Assembly: GCA_025617375.2 (NCBI GenBank)
Contig: JAMYGW020000006.1
Span: 1,555,001-1,619,000 of the forward strand
Reading direction: 5' to 3'
Source of the DNA: Acarospora socialis
Lineage: Eukaryota; Ascomycota; Lecanoromycetes; Acarosporales; Acarosporaceae
Length of the DNA: 64,000 nt
Below, piece by piece: positions 30,628-41,760 of the stretch; positions within the stretch are counted from its first letter, which is position 1, and each line of letters begins with the position of its first letter. The notes beneath the pieces are model-generated. The model worked only from the letters and a program-made list of their open reading frames with translations, did not search any database and was not told where the DNA came from. Position numbers and translations under genes: made by a program.

Positions 30628-32647
30628 ATGGACCCCAGGAGTACCCACAATCCATTCAGGACATCAGCTAGAGAGCCAAAGATCTCAAGTCGACGCCGCC
30701 AAGAAGTGGTGCATCACCCGGGACATCGAGGCTATCCAGCCGGAGCAGCGTACGATGTCTCCGTTGATGCTTTGTCATCGCGGGAGCAATGTGTCTCACC
30801 TAGTGGGCTTGATGACACTGCTTACTACACTTCCGGCCGTGTCCAGCAATGGGCTGCTGATAATGAAACGGGCCTTCTTGCTGTGCCAAAGCAAAAATTC
30901 ACTAGGAAGACCACTACCAGTCTGGATGTAACTAACACCCAAGCCATGCTTCGCGTAGGCGAGTCCGTTCCGGGTGCTTTTTCTGTTTCTCAGTTCGATA
31001 CATCTCATGTCTCATTACCAGCCTCAAATGGAGCCTATCAATCCGTGGACTATAGCACCACTTTCTCCGGTGCTGGACCTTATTCTGCCGCTTCCGGGCA
31101 CAATGTGGCAGAAACCGCAACACCCTATGTCTTCCATGGGACCTCCGCATCAGGATATGATGAGCTAACTCAAAGCATATGGCCTGCGGACGATATGCAG
31201 ACGCAGCCAGTTGCTGTCTCTCTTGATGGTCTTTACACTAATTCCGCGGATCTACAATACGGCCTCAGTGGTCATCAGGGTGTCAATTACGATTACCTTG
31301 GCAACTGGCCGTATGGTCCAGTGGCTCCAGTGGATTCTTTGACCGGTGCCAGCAATGTACCCTCCATGCACGTCATGACTATGTCACCCCTTTCTTCGGC
31401 CACAGCTGACCACTCTATGTCATCATCTTACTCGCCCGCTAGTCTGCTGGCGCCACCTACTGGTTCGCCTTTATCCTCCAATATCCAGGGGGACGAGTCT
31501 TGCCTGGAAACTAACATATTTCCGGATGAGGTTTGCGGACCCGGTCCACGCTTCACCATTGGCGAATCAATGCTGGCCACGGTTGCACCGGATTACTCCC
31601 ATGAACAAGAGATCCTGTCAAGGTCGGTTTCGACCGCAGTGAGCCCATCCGACAGTGGCACAGTGACTGAAGGCTTCTGCAGGACCGTCCGGCCGTCGGG
31701 GTCATTGCAGAGGCCTATTGTTCCCTCGACGGGGTCGCTTGCACCAACACAGCAGTTCGAGGAGCTGTGCATCATCCCACCCGTTGGCGACGATCTGCGA
31801 CGCCGTTCTAGTGTCGAAGCAGATGTTGCGCCCGCTCGGGAGCATGAGCTATATCATGCAGTACCGCGCGATGATGGTCTTTACCATTGTCCATTCGAGG
31901 GTCAGGCGAACTGTGCGCATAAACCAACCAAGCTTAAATGCAATTATGAGTAAGTCTTCTGCTTTCGATGTCTCGGACTCCTCTCTAATGTCAGCAAGTA
32001 AAAATGTGGATTCACACCTGAAGCCTTATCGTTGCAAGATCTCGGCATGTGGGGATACCCGGTTTTCTTCTACCGCCTGTCTTTTGCGTCACGAACGGGA
32101 AGCTCATGGGATGCATGGCCACGGTGCCAAGCCACATCTATGCACGTACGAGGATTGCGAGCGCTCAGTGCCCGGAAATGGATTCCCTCGCCGGTGGAAC
32201 TTATATGATCACATGCGTCGTGTCCATGACTATACCGGTCCCCCATCTTCCAATGGCAGTGCTTCACCAGCACTCTCATCTTCTAGCTCACAATACCAGA
32301 CCATCAGTGGCCAGGCCTTCCGCAAGCGGAAGTCATCAGCTGCATCCGATACGCAACCACCGAGGAAACACAAGGCCGCGGCCATGACAAGGTCGCGATC
32401 GGACATGAGACGTTTGCCGACGTCGTCCGCAACACAAGATAGGCAGCTGCACAACATGGAAACGGAATGGAAGGAGCACCAAGCTCGATTACGACTGCGC
32501 ATGGATTGCTTACAGGACCCTGATGACTCGCTCAGCCTTGAGCAAATCACTGCAGATATGGCCGTTCTTCGCACCATAGCCATGAACATCCGCCGGCTTA
32601 AGGCCGGCCAACTTGCTAATGAAGATACCCAGTATGGACCAGGCTGA
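30628..32647 (+). CDS. C2H2 zinc-finger transcription factor
   Basis: Two exons (30628-31949 and 31999-32647) with a 49-nt intron give 656 aa. The first 420 residues are Ser/Pro/Tyr/Gln-rich and disordered, typical of an activation region. The intron splits the zinc-binding block. Joined, it reads LKCNYDKNVDSHLKPYRCK, a motif seen in many Pezizomycotina regulators, preceded by GLYHCPFEGQANCAHKPT. Then come a C2H2-like unit ISACGDTRFSSTACLLRHER and a second one with LCTYEDCERSVPGNGFPRRW and NLYDHMRRVH. A basic Lys/Arg patch (FRKRKSSAAS, PRKHKAAAMTRSR) is a likely nuclear localisation signal. The C-terminal third forms a helix (QITADMAVLRTIAMNIRRLK). Target genes are unknown. Start chosen at the ATG after CCGTCGAT, since the upstream open frame looks like leader. 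The gene sits alone in about 9.5 kb. Confidence 0.87.
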
Positions 32648-35600
32648 AAGGCAACCTGGGCCGGTACAACAGCACTTGTTACAGAAGAGAAACTACAGAA
32701 AGAAGTCGCGTTCACAGTCCGCGCGCCATGACGTCCGTCATGGCTGTTTCCCTCTTGCATACCCAGGAGCTTTTGTCTTGTTGTTATGCCACTGGATTGA
32801 ATTACTAGAGACCTACCCTAGGCTCCTATCTAGGACTTGGAGCCAGCGCCTTGGCCCAGGATGCTGCCGCCGGAAGCAATTATCCCGCCCGGGAGGACAC
32901 CGGAACCTGGTGCCGCAGGAGAGAGTTGATCATGAAGAGTGCCATGAAACATAACTGGGCACAGCGTTTGACGTTGCAAACATATTTGGACTTTGCCCCA
33001 TGTAATGATCTTGCTTGAGTCTACGAGGAGAAACCGATGTGTACTGAATGTGCTTTGACTATGCGAGCGCAAGACTTATCCACCATCGTCGTCAGTTTAG
33101 GAACCCTCCTTGGACAGAGTGTTTATTTTGGTTTAGATTGCCAGACTTCTATTTCTTCTATATGTTTTACCGCTCTATCAGAATATACCACGACTACATA
33201 GGTATCCTCGGCGGTGCCCGAGTCGAAATTACTTCACACTCACGCTATCCCTATCACCGTAAGGTAACATCGGCCAAAGGCAAGATTACTCAAATGCAGG
33301 ATAACCTACTGCAACAGACTAAACCCAAGGATCTCTTATCGAAGACTATGAACAGAACCTACCATACGGATAGTGATTCGATGGTCGTATACCGATCTGA
33401 CGTGCTAATCAATATTTGGCCCATCGCTTGCAATACCATCACCACAGACTCCCAAGGGTATATGAACCATACACGCGGCAATCCGCACGCTCGTACCGGT
33501 TTGCTTGTACCGGCTTAAATGTAACCATGTCGGGACAGCTGCCAACGTCAACACAGATTGACTTTGCCCCTCAACTATGGCAAGTTATACAGTCTTGCGT
33601 TTGTTCACTCATCGCACAAGGAGCGGTTGTTGCACCTCAGGAGGAGGGAGCTTGAAGACTACTAATGCTGACGGATCAGCCGGTGTGACGATGTGGTGTA
33701 ATAACATCTACTCAAGGGCTCCGTGTTTGTAAATCAATAGCACTGGGTAATCGATAGATCATAGTCCTCGGGTTTTAAACGGTGATCTTACTTGCATCAG
33801 GAGCTCAATCTGGATATCTGAGATTTGTTGAAGTCGGTTTTGATATACTACCATCCAAGAAACAGCTCTTGAATAGATGCCTCGATGCACTTGGTCCAAA
33901 GAGCGACCAATAAGCAACACAAGGAGAAAACAGACGAATCTCGTCACCAGTGAAGGCATCAACTGACTCGGTTAGTAGACTTCGCAACCGATTCGTCCCA
34001 GAACTCATCTCCTTGTTGACATTCATGAATATCAATTCGTAGATCGTCGCTCGAATGCCTGATATCAACACTTAATACCTAGGACAAGTACCAACAATAT
34101 ACCCTACGAAGTAGATCACTGTTTCTCCGACCAGCATCGAAGAGGTGACTCGAGTAGAGTCCATCTGGAAACTCATGTCTACTGGACCCTAAAGCCCTCA
34201 GTTTGAGCCTCAAGCCACAGTGAACATTGCCCTCCATGTTTCCCGGTCAACAAATGCTTACATAACCCAACCCGCCATCCTCACGCTCACGCGAATGCGA
34301 ACGCGAACGCGACCCAAAACTAGCGAACTACAACATCAGCACCCCACAACCAAGCACCATGACCAACGACGACGACGACCTCCTTCTCGTCCTCTTGCTC
34401 TATTACTATCTCCTTCTTCTCCACCGGAGGAGAGACGCAACGCTCTCCCGTACATCGAGAAGGAAGAGGTGCGCGCACTCGTCAGATGCAAGCTGGACAG
34501 ACGAGTGCGTTATCGCCAACGATCCATCGCTCTTCGCGGAACAGAAGAGATGGAACGCATCGAAGGCCTTGATAGAGGGAGTTAGGCGACTACGTTGCTG
34601 GTTGGGTGTGGAGAGGGGATGTGGGATGGTGGATAGCAGCACGGTATATGTTGGGTGATAATCAGTCCACATGGTCGAAATCAAGGGGTATGTTTTGAGG
34701 AACGCCGAAATGGAAGAATTCGCCCACGTGCGCCGGCTGGTGCCAGGCCACGCTACAATGCCGTGCTGCCTTCCTTCCCTTGCTGCCTTCCATCACTCTC
34801 CCTTTCTCGACTCTCGCCGCACCCACCTTTCCGTTGGGCAATTAGAGGGTTGTGTTGCGCTTTAAAACGGTCAGGATGATGTTGTGAGGGTGGTGAGGAA
34901 GAGGGTTGTGAGGAAGGGGAGATGGTTGAAGGGCATATCCGGATCCTTGGGGCGAGCGTTGATGTTGGTGGTCTGTGAGCGGTTCAGGCAAGGTGGATGG
35001 TTGTAGTCGCGCAGTGTTAGCAGTTGTTACATTGCTGCTCCAAGGGCTGAGAACGGTACAGTGGGCTAAACTAGAGGTTCATAGCTAACCGTATCTACTG
35101 TTTGGCAAGGAGTTATAACTCGCCAGGCCCGAGATCAATTTTTACTTGAACCTTCGAAGCTACGCTCAACATCATGCTCCCAAGCCTCACTTCCATGCTG
35201 TGGTGACAGCTCCGTTCAGTGTACAACCTGCACCTATTGGCCCATCTAGACATGCCAGGATCCTTCAGTCCTCCGCCTCGTACCTGTGGTTCGGATATCC
35301 CGTATACTATGTTTAGAGATTGTCCAGCTCGCTGGGACTCCTGACAGTGACTCCTGACAGTTACATGTGAGAATGCTTCGGGGGAGGCGGAGACCGGCAC
35401 CTGGCTTGGACATGACGCAGCTGCCAGATCTTCGGTACCGAAATCCTTTGGTCCTAGATACGCGTTGGAAGCGCTGTATCGTTGTAGATCGTCGTTTCAT
35501 TATGCCCTACCTAGCGTAGCTAGTCGCTGAATTACATGTGGGATTTGATAGCCCTCCTCCAGGTTCATCAAGCGGCGTGTGTTCTATGCCTCAATCCTTA

Positions 35601-36108
35601 GCATTGCCCTTGGGGCGCCTGTTATAATGAGAAGCCCATAGACCCCGAAGTGAAGCTTGGTAGGAGAAGTAAAGTTGGATGGCAGACGTAAGTCCCCGCA
35701 GTTGGCGGCAGGGGTCTTCGCGTTTTCCCTGCGGGGACTTTCTGTTCTCCAACTTCGTACGACTTCATAGCTTGATGAGGAGACCAATAACAGGCTCCAG
35801 CTATGAGTGCGGAGAGATGACGCCTAGTGGTTGCGGCGTAGTTACCACCTGTCACTACAACCCTGCGAGGATGGCGGCACGGTATGGGCAGTGTCAGCGC
35901 CTCAGATTGCAATTGATTGAACTGATGTCAGATTGACAACATACATAGCCCGGAATTCCACGCCAGGTTCTAGTCTTCCTCTCTTGTCTTCCCTCCTTCA
36001 TTGCCATTGACGAAACACCAACTCAAGCACTCAAGCGCCCGAGCAGGAATCTCTAAGTTGCTTCTGTAACTCGAAATAGCAACATTCTAATCCATCGAAG
36101 GCAGCAGC
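32648..36108. other. 3.5-kb gene-poor region
   Basis: No gene with family support apart from one tentative small frame (34359-34658, listed separately). Short frames elsewhere (33048-33518, 33805-34071 on the minus strand, 35113-35400 on the minus strand) show no motif. A perfect 13-bp direct repeat, GACTCCTGACAGT, lies at 35336-35361. A short run of GCGAAC-type units occurs near 34290-34310. The last 200 bp are pyrimidine- and CA-rich and fit the leader of the gene at 36109. Confidence 0.4.
34359..34658 (+). CDS. Possible small single-pass membrane protein
   Basis: A 99-codon frame with a very good start context (AGCACCATGACC). The protein begins MTNDDDD, followed by a hydrophobic stretch LLLVLLLYYYLLLL and a basic cluster HRRRDATLSRTSRRKR. 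By the positive-inside rule this would place the acidic tip outside and the rest in the cytosol. The C-terminal 60 residues contain spaced Trp and Cys (SWTDECVIANDPSLFAEQKR) but no known motif. An overlapping plus-strand frame (34220-34585) is basic and unlikely. No family recognised and no intron evidence; it could be chance. Confidence 0.3.
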   Translation: MTNDDDDLLLVLLLYYYLLLLHRRRDATLSRTSRRKRCAHSSDASWTDECVIANDPSLFAEQKRWNASKALIEGVRRLRCWLGVERGCGMVDSSTVYVG

Positions 36109-36666
36109 ATGGGGATGTTTGTGCGGCCTCCCTTCGCGCTCTTCTGTCTGGCGAATCTACCTGTCAAGGTACGGATGTCATTGCCCATTGAGCTTTCAAG
36201 GTTAACAGACATCCAGACTATCAATCTAAAGCTACAAGAAGCATATGATGGCGCCGCAGTCGGTGTGTGGGATTTCTGGCTAGCTACGAAGAATTACGAC
36301 GATGCTCCGCAGAGGCACCCCGACCACGGTGCTGAGGGTACCATACCACCGGTCGATGATTCCTTTACCTCGCCATTTGTTGGCGAGAGCGTTGAAGCTG
36401 CCGCTGAGTTTCTGAAGAGAGTGCCTGATACAGTTGACGTTGAACGTCGTTTCTTTGCAGTTCTTGACGATCGCACTGAGAAGGATGGTTCAGTTGTCAT
36501 GTGTAGAATCGGCGATATGGAGGGCGAGGGAGACAAGGTCGAATGTATTAGGGTTGTCCCGAAACACGCCTCACTTTACCTGGCCGGCATGGAGTATGGA
36601 ACATGGGAAGAATGCTTGGACTCGCTGGACATGGTGGGACGAAAAGGAAAAGATATTATCAACTAG
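36109..36666 (+). CDS. Uncharacterised protein, possibly DUF6924-like
   Basis: Single frame of 185 codons. After a short N-terminal stretch, the second half reads FFAVLDDRTEKDGSVVMCRI ... IRVVPKHASLYLAGMEYGTW. This recalls the pattern of the DUF6924 family (a D-rich strand, VVP, then an A-N/G-M-rich helix start), but I match it from memory only. No signal peptide; the first 25 residues are mildly hydrophobic (PPFALFCLANLPV) and might instead be partly intronic, because a GTACGG donor and a TTTCAAG acceptor occur at 36170-36200. The alternative start is MSLPIELSRL. Function unknown. It lies at the edge of the gene-poor region, next to other accessory genes. Confidence 0.5.
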   Translation: MGMFVRPPFALFCLANLPVKVRMSLPIELSRLTDIQTINLKLQEAYDGAAVGVWDFWLATKNYDDAPQRHPDHGAEGTIPPVDDSFTSPFVGESVEAAAEFLKRVPDTVDVERRFFAVLDDRTEKDGSVVMCRIGDMEGEGDKVECIRVVPKHASLYLAGMEYGTWEECLDSLDMVGRKGKDIIN

Positions 36667-37831
36667 CCAAGTGACGGACGGTTACAAACAGTTCCGCGGA
36701 AAGCGAAGCACGAGCTCTCTCACAATGGGTGTCCAACTCCGGGGCAAGAGTGCCACGGGTTTCGTAGTTTGCGAAAGCGTGTCATGACCGATATGTCTTC
36801 GAAGCACGTTAGCTTATCAAGCAGAAACCGCTTCATCTTCGACTATTGGGAAGCTCCACTGTTTCATTGGAGCCGCCGCCTTTAGTCTCTCCATAGCACT
36901 GCGGCTGCTGTGAACTGTGTGTTCTCAGAATTGATTTACTCAACAAATCGAAACATGTTGGTGTCTAATTTTCAGATCGTAAGATCCTGTGCCACAAAGC
37001 CCGAGTACTCTAAGCCGAGGACCCAACAGGCAGCCATACAACGCGAGATATCGCGATCATTACCGTTGCATTCATTTCCTAAATTCTACTAATAGGCATT
37101 CTATGAACTTCTTCCAGCTCAACTCCTAATATTTATATGTTGTTTGATGTTTTAGTTTACTCCGTGCCTTATTCTTAATGGCTCCAGACGATCACAAACC
37201 CGGTGCACTGGCGAACAAAGTCCGAGTAGGCCGGGTCTACTCTGACTCTGTTCGCCAGCACTTAACACTGAAGGGCTACAATGAGAGCCATTATGAAACT
37301 ACCCTATTCTGCTCCTCGTGGTGGGGTATGGTGGAGATCATAATAAATGCCTTCATTGTTGGCTGCAACGGTTCACATTTAGAGGATTTCTCCTTGAAAG
37401 TATCAATCAGCACTTCTATCATGCTCTTTCCCTTGTACCTTCCGATCATGTCTGGACTTGGTCAGAATCGCTGCACGTTCTGGTACCCTGGCTTCCAAAA
37501 ACCCAGGGGCTGAGCAACATGCTGTTCTAGTCTTTGACGATTCTCAACTTTGCCGCAATCCGTGCCCCAGGTGCTGTGTTTGATCACTGCGGAACAATGT
37601 GTCCTGTTCTGGTCTCAGGCAGGGAAGGATTTGATACAATACCAACAACTCTTCTAGTCTTTCTTGTGACTCACACAGATGTATCTGACTCCGCCTTCTT
37701 TCAACCAACATGCCACTGCTGTCACGTCCTCGTTGGACACCCTGAAGGTGCAACTGCCTGTCGATCGCTCAGCTGAAAGGTCGAACATGGCACAGCGATG
37801 GGCGATGCTTTCTGGCCATCCTCAGCGGAGG
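36667..37831. other. Spacer upstream of the DNase gene
   Basis: Short frames only. 37178-37513 (111 codons, starting MAPDDHKPGA) is the longest and has no recognisable family or splice partners. The right end carries the TATA-containing promoter of the secreted nuclease gene. Confidence 0.35.
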
Positions 37832-37839
37832 TATATATA
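37832..37839 (+). promoter_or_regulatory. TATA box of the secreted nuclease gene
   Basis: TATATAAA lies 143-150 bp upstream of the nuclease start codon, followed by a pyrimidine-rich leader (CTCCATCCTTTCTCAATCCC). It is one of the few clear TATA boxes in the window and would suit an inducible gene. Confidence 0.55.
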
Positions 37840-37981
37840 AAGCATCAAAGGCCCTACTTGCTCGTATGCATCCATCAGTCCCTCGGCACGTCAGTCTCCT
37901 ACTTACTGATTCATACGACTCCATCCTTTCTCAATCCCTATATTGTTACTACGAAGCGGCCCCCCTGTCTTAATCTCAACG

Positions 37982-39248
37982 ATGAACCTGACGGCCGCCA
38001 TTCTCTGCGTGGTCCTTCAAGTTTGGGTCGTGAAGGGTTCCCCAGCGGCACCCGTGCCAAATGCAGCCTTGGTAAGCTCGTTCGTTGCCGCTCGCAATAT
38101 CGGAGCTCAAGATCTTGTGCGTCGAGCCGGACGTGACTGTGGGAAATTCATCTTCAAGTGCAAAGGAGCAGAGGGTGCTTGCAACAATGCATGCTTTCAC
38201 ATCAACTGTGTGGACGAAACCACCAAGACGATGGTTTATGACGTATCGAACTCCAACAATGAGAATCGGAAGCAGTCTGGCTGTACTGCTGGCGGCAGGA
38301 GCATCTGTAATCGAATGCCTTTCAGCCAACGATTTCATGATCCCTTCAACAGCGACGCTGGAGATCAAACGATCAATTGTGATGAGTGGCCGATGGCAAC
38401 CATTAAACAGGCACCTTTCAAAGAAGGAACGATAAGAAATAGTCTTCGATGCATACCTCTGGGTGAGAACAGCCGTAAGTATATGCCTGCTTTACCCCAA
38501 ACCTCCCTGAAGGCTTCTCACGTGCTAATCACACTTTCTCAAAGGAGGTGGCCGCTACTTGCAAAATTTTCTTACCGATAAGGGCGACAACCCAGGGAAG
38601 ACGTGCAGCGGAGAAATCCAAAATGACGACTATTGGACAGTTGAGTTTAACACTGACGGTGCAGATTCAGAGTAAGCTCTGCTGGCTACCCTCATCAAGT
38701 AGTAGAAATGACAGAGCTAACTCGAAATCAGGAAACTTGGATATTGTCTCCAGCCGCAAAACTGTATCCAAGATCAGTTCGAGTTTCATATGACGAAGCT
38801 GAGGAACGCCATGCATTTCCCACTCGACGTCGATCGGGACAATATGTACACCATCACCAAAAACGATGCAGAAATATACCAATGCTCGGTCATCGTGAAC
38901 CGCCAAGGCGACGACCACTTCCACGCCGAAGTGTACAACGAAAAGAACGAACAGAAAGGCCAAGCGGACAACGGCCTCAAGTCCAACAAAGATCCCCTTT
39001 TTGTCACGGGTCTCCCGCGAACCCTCGTCATATATAAACAGGGCCCCCTGGGCAGTGAGGTCAACTTCAATTATGGTGCTCACGATCCCGAACATTTTGA
39101 TAGACGGAATGACTTCGCTTGGGGCAGTTCCAGCAAAGGTTCGAGCAAATCGTTCAAGGAGGATGGGAGTTATTGTGAGGTTGGGAGCGTCGATGTTCTT
39201 CACGACTCGCAATATATGAAGTGTTACTTCCCTTGTGGCCCGAAGTAA
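37982..39248 (+). CDS. Secreted DNase with NucA/NucB-type domain
   Basis: Exons 37982-38474, 38545-38671 and 38732-39248 give 378 aa. Residues 1-20 are a signal peptide (MNLTAAILCVVLQVWVVKGS). A pro-region then ends at LVRR (residues 45-48), a Kex2-type cleavage site just before the Cys-rich domain. The domain shows GACNNACFHINC, YDVSNSNNENRKQSGC and CDEWPMATIKQ (C133-P137), then SLRCIPLGENSRGGRYLQNF rebuilt across intron 1. This is the arrangement of NucA/NucB-type non-specific extracellular DNases (Pfam DNase_NucA_NucB). The C-terminal 180 residues have further Cys and an aromatic-rich beta-like region I do not recognise. The product is likely extracellular; nutrient scavenging, defence or host interaction are possible. 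Introns are 70 and 60 nt. It has a TATA box and sits in an accessory-looking region. Confidence 0.83.
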
Positions 39249-39463
39249 AGGGTTTGACTGTGTGCGCTGGTGATATTGGGGGTTCCTCGCTTTTTGTTTT
39301 ATGATTGGATTGCGCTTGCATTCATATTTACCTGTCGGTCTTTGTTGTTAGTACGATTGTTACGGTATGGTTCTAGGTCGCAAATGAACATGAATAGTCA
39401 AATGGAGCACTCCAAACATAGAGATACAAAACGACTGTGATTTCCTAAGATGAGGTGTCTGTA

Positions 39464-39940
39464 TTACATGGAGGTCTCCATAACAAATTGTTGGTTTCGG
39501 CGACGTCTTCCTAGATATAGTCGTATGATGCAGTCTTTGTTGCCGGCTGCTTTCTTTGCGCCCGCTCTTCCTGGTTCTGGACAAAACAGATCGATAAGGT
39601 CTTCCCTGATAGGTTTAGAAAGAGGAAAGATCCTTTCGAGACAGAGTACTGGTGTCTGGAGGACCCCATGATTGAAGGGAAACTTTCCAGCGTTCTCGGT
39701 CCACCATTCTTGATCATCCTCTGGATTGGTGAAGTAGATGGGTCGAGGGATACGGGGCACCTCCTGATTACCGAATAGTCGTCGAGCAATCGCAAATTGG
39801 TCATAGACGTGTGCTTGATTGAGAAGGGGTTTATCTAACAATATATGCATAGGATTGCGGAGTACTTCATCCCTACATTGTCTTGATGATAAGCCACAAC
39901 GGCGTTCATCGTTTACTGCCTGGAACCATATCAACCGCAA
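39464..39940 (-). pseudogene. 3' fragment resembling a DUF3669 protein
   Basis: A minus-strand frame of up to 158 codons reading IYFTNPEDDQEWWTENAGKF, FNHGVLQTPVLCLERIFPLS and REDLIDLFCPEP, which looks like the C-terminal part of fungal DUF3669 proteins (matched from memory). Just upstream on the minus strand is a good acceptor (branch CTGAC, then ATAATTTAG at about 39948), so the fragment looks like a last exon beginning PLRLIWFQAVNDERR. I find no convincing upstream exons between here and the Acl4 gene, where only stop-rich sequence remains. It is therefore most likely a gene remnant, although a short gene with an unseen first exon cannot be excluded. Confidence 0.4.
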
Positions 39941-40219
39941 AGGCCTAAATTATATGTCAGCTATTGTATTAGGCTAGACGAACTGGCTGACTCAGTCCGT
40001 TCAAGGGTCGACCTTATGCACAGCTATGAGTCTACGATGCAGAAGGAGTGATTCGGCTCATGATAATCTGTAATATAAGGCAGGGATATTGTGGAGTAAA
40101 TGTCGAGAAGATTCGACCCATGGCAAGTTCAGCAAACGAGAGCAGTAGAAGGAACTTTCAAAACGAAAGAACATTGACTTGGCTACGCAGTAGTCTCGGG
40201 TATCAAGCTATTGACGATC

Positions 40220-41489
40220 TCATGTGCCGTTCATTTCTTCGTCCCGATCTCCATCCCCCACTTCATCTTCCCAGTCTTCGTCGCCAGACCCGTCTCCATC
40301 TTCCTCCTCTGCCACTACACCAAGCTCTGCGTCAAGCCCACCGACAAGCTCGAGCGCATGATCTCGGAGCCGATCATCTTCATAATTCAACATCGCACAG
40401 AGCTTCAGACTATTCTGCAACCATTCTCGGCTTGACTTTCTCAATGCCCTTCGCTCGTCGTCCTTGCCCGCAGCTATTGGTACCCTTTCTGGACCCTCCG
40501 CATCCCGCTTCTCGCTCATGAGGAACAGACACCACCCACCCAGATACCAGGCTTCGACACTACTATCGTCTTCGCCAACCAGCCGCTCAAGCACCTCTAA
40601 TGCCTCTTCTTCCAATTCAGCTTCCATCAACAACCTCGACAAACTAATTCGGGTGGGGAAGTCAGGGACGCCAGGATCTTCTGGCGGTAGATCTCTCCAC
40701 AGCTCCATACTTCTCAACAGTGCGGCCTTGGCTTCTTCCAGTCTGACCTGAGAAATCCGTACTGACGCGAGCGTCTGGAATGGTTCCGGTGTGTTTGGTG
40801 CAACCAGCAGAGCTTCTGTTACCAGCTTCTCACATCGTGCTTCTGCGTCCTCTTCCCACCTGTAGACATAGTCAGCGCCTTCTACGATACCGATGTGCTG
40901 GTCCTTCCACGTACGATAGATCCGTCATATAAACTTCCACCACCCCACACAGCGCATTCGCCAACTTCCGCCTCTTCTCCTGCGCCGCCAACTGCAGGTC
41001 CGGCCCCGCCCCATCCGCCTCCAGCGCGCCTATCTCCCCCCTAAGCACCGTCGCACCCTTCGTAAACCACCCCACGCTCTCCGCCCCTCCATCCTCGCAC
41101 AACTGCGCCAGCCACAGGAACTTCTCCGAGCCGCCTCCCGCATCTTCGAGAACCTCGCCCTCGGGATCGAGGTCCACGGCTCTGAGGAAATAATCTCGCG
41201 CAGCATCTACGTCTCCCAGCTCGACGTGGATCTCCGCTATAAGGTTTAACGCGGGCAATTTGTTTTGCGCAGAGGTGGAAGAGGACTGGAGGAGGGCTAG
41301 TGCGCGCTGGGCGAGAGACAGCGCTTCGTCGGGTTGGGAAGTGTGGAGGAGCGTTGTGGCTTTGGCGAGTAATGTCGCAGGACTTTCGGAGGGCTTCTTG
41401 GAGCTGGTGTTGGGGCGAGGGACGGTGGTGCCGTTTAGGACGGACTTGTTGCGCTTGGCGGACTTCTTGGAAGGTTTTGTTTTGGCCAT
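40220..41489 (-). CDS. ACL4: TPR protein Acl4, ribosomal protein L4 chaperone
   Basis: Two exons on the minus strand (41489-40915 and 40859-40220) with a 55-nt intron give 404 aa. The N-terminus is a basic tail (MAKTKPSKKSAKRNKSVLNG). TPR helices follow: ATLLAKATTLLHTSQPDEAL, SLAQRALALLQ, LIAEIHVELGDVDAARDYFL RAVDLDPEG. Across the intron the conserved SWEEDAEARCEKLVTEALLV and APNTPEPFQTLASVRISQ continue the superhelix. The C-terminus is strongly acidic (EEEDGDGSGDEDWEDE). This is the layout of Acl4, which binds newly made Rpl4 co-translationally and escorts it to pre-ribosomes in the nucleus. The frame remains open upstream of the chosen ATG but is less well composed there. It shares a 271-bp divergent promoter with the RWD gene. 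Confidence 0.85.
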
Positions 41490-41760
41490 TGTAATTGTAT
41501 GGCTATCAGCGTCGTTGATACGAGATGTTGGGGCACTCAGGGCTGCTTGTGCTCTGGAGCCAATGGAAAGATCGAGAACTACAGCTGCGAGATCGGTTTT
41601 GATGGATGTCGTGTCGCTGAAATTCACGTTGCTTATCGATAAAGTGGCCGCTAAACCTGAAGAGGCCCAGGAAACCTTAAAATAAGTTATCGTGAGCAAT
41701 GAGAGAGATGCAGCAAGGCTGCAATAATGCGTGTTTGATGTACGTATAGAGTATGGAGCT
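41490..41760. promoter_or_regulatory. Bidirectional promoter, ACL4 / RWD protein
   Basis: Only 271 bp separate the two divergent start codons, so both leaders and core promoters must overlap or abut here. Both products act around ribosome assembly or translation, which makes shared control plausible. No TATA box stands out. Confidence 0.5.

Noticed and set aside
38790-39212. Minus-strand frame of 181 codons opposite the DNase gene
   Set aside because: Shadow of the DNase exon 3; the plus strand carries the Cys pattern, signal peptide and consistent splicing.
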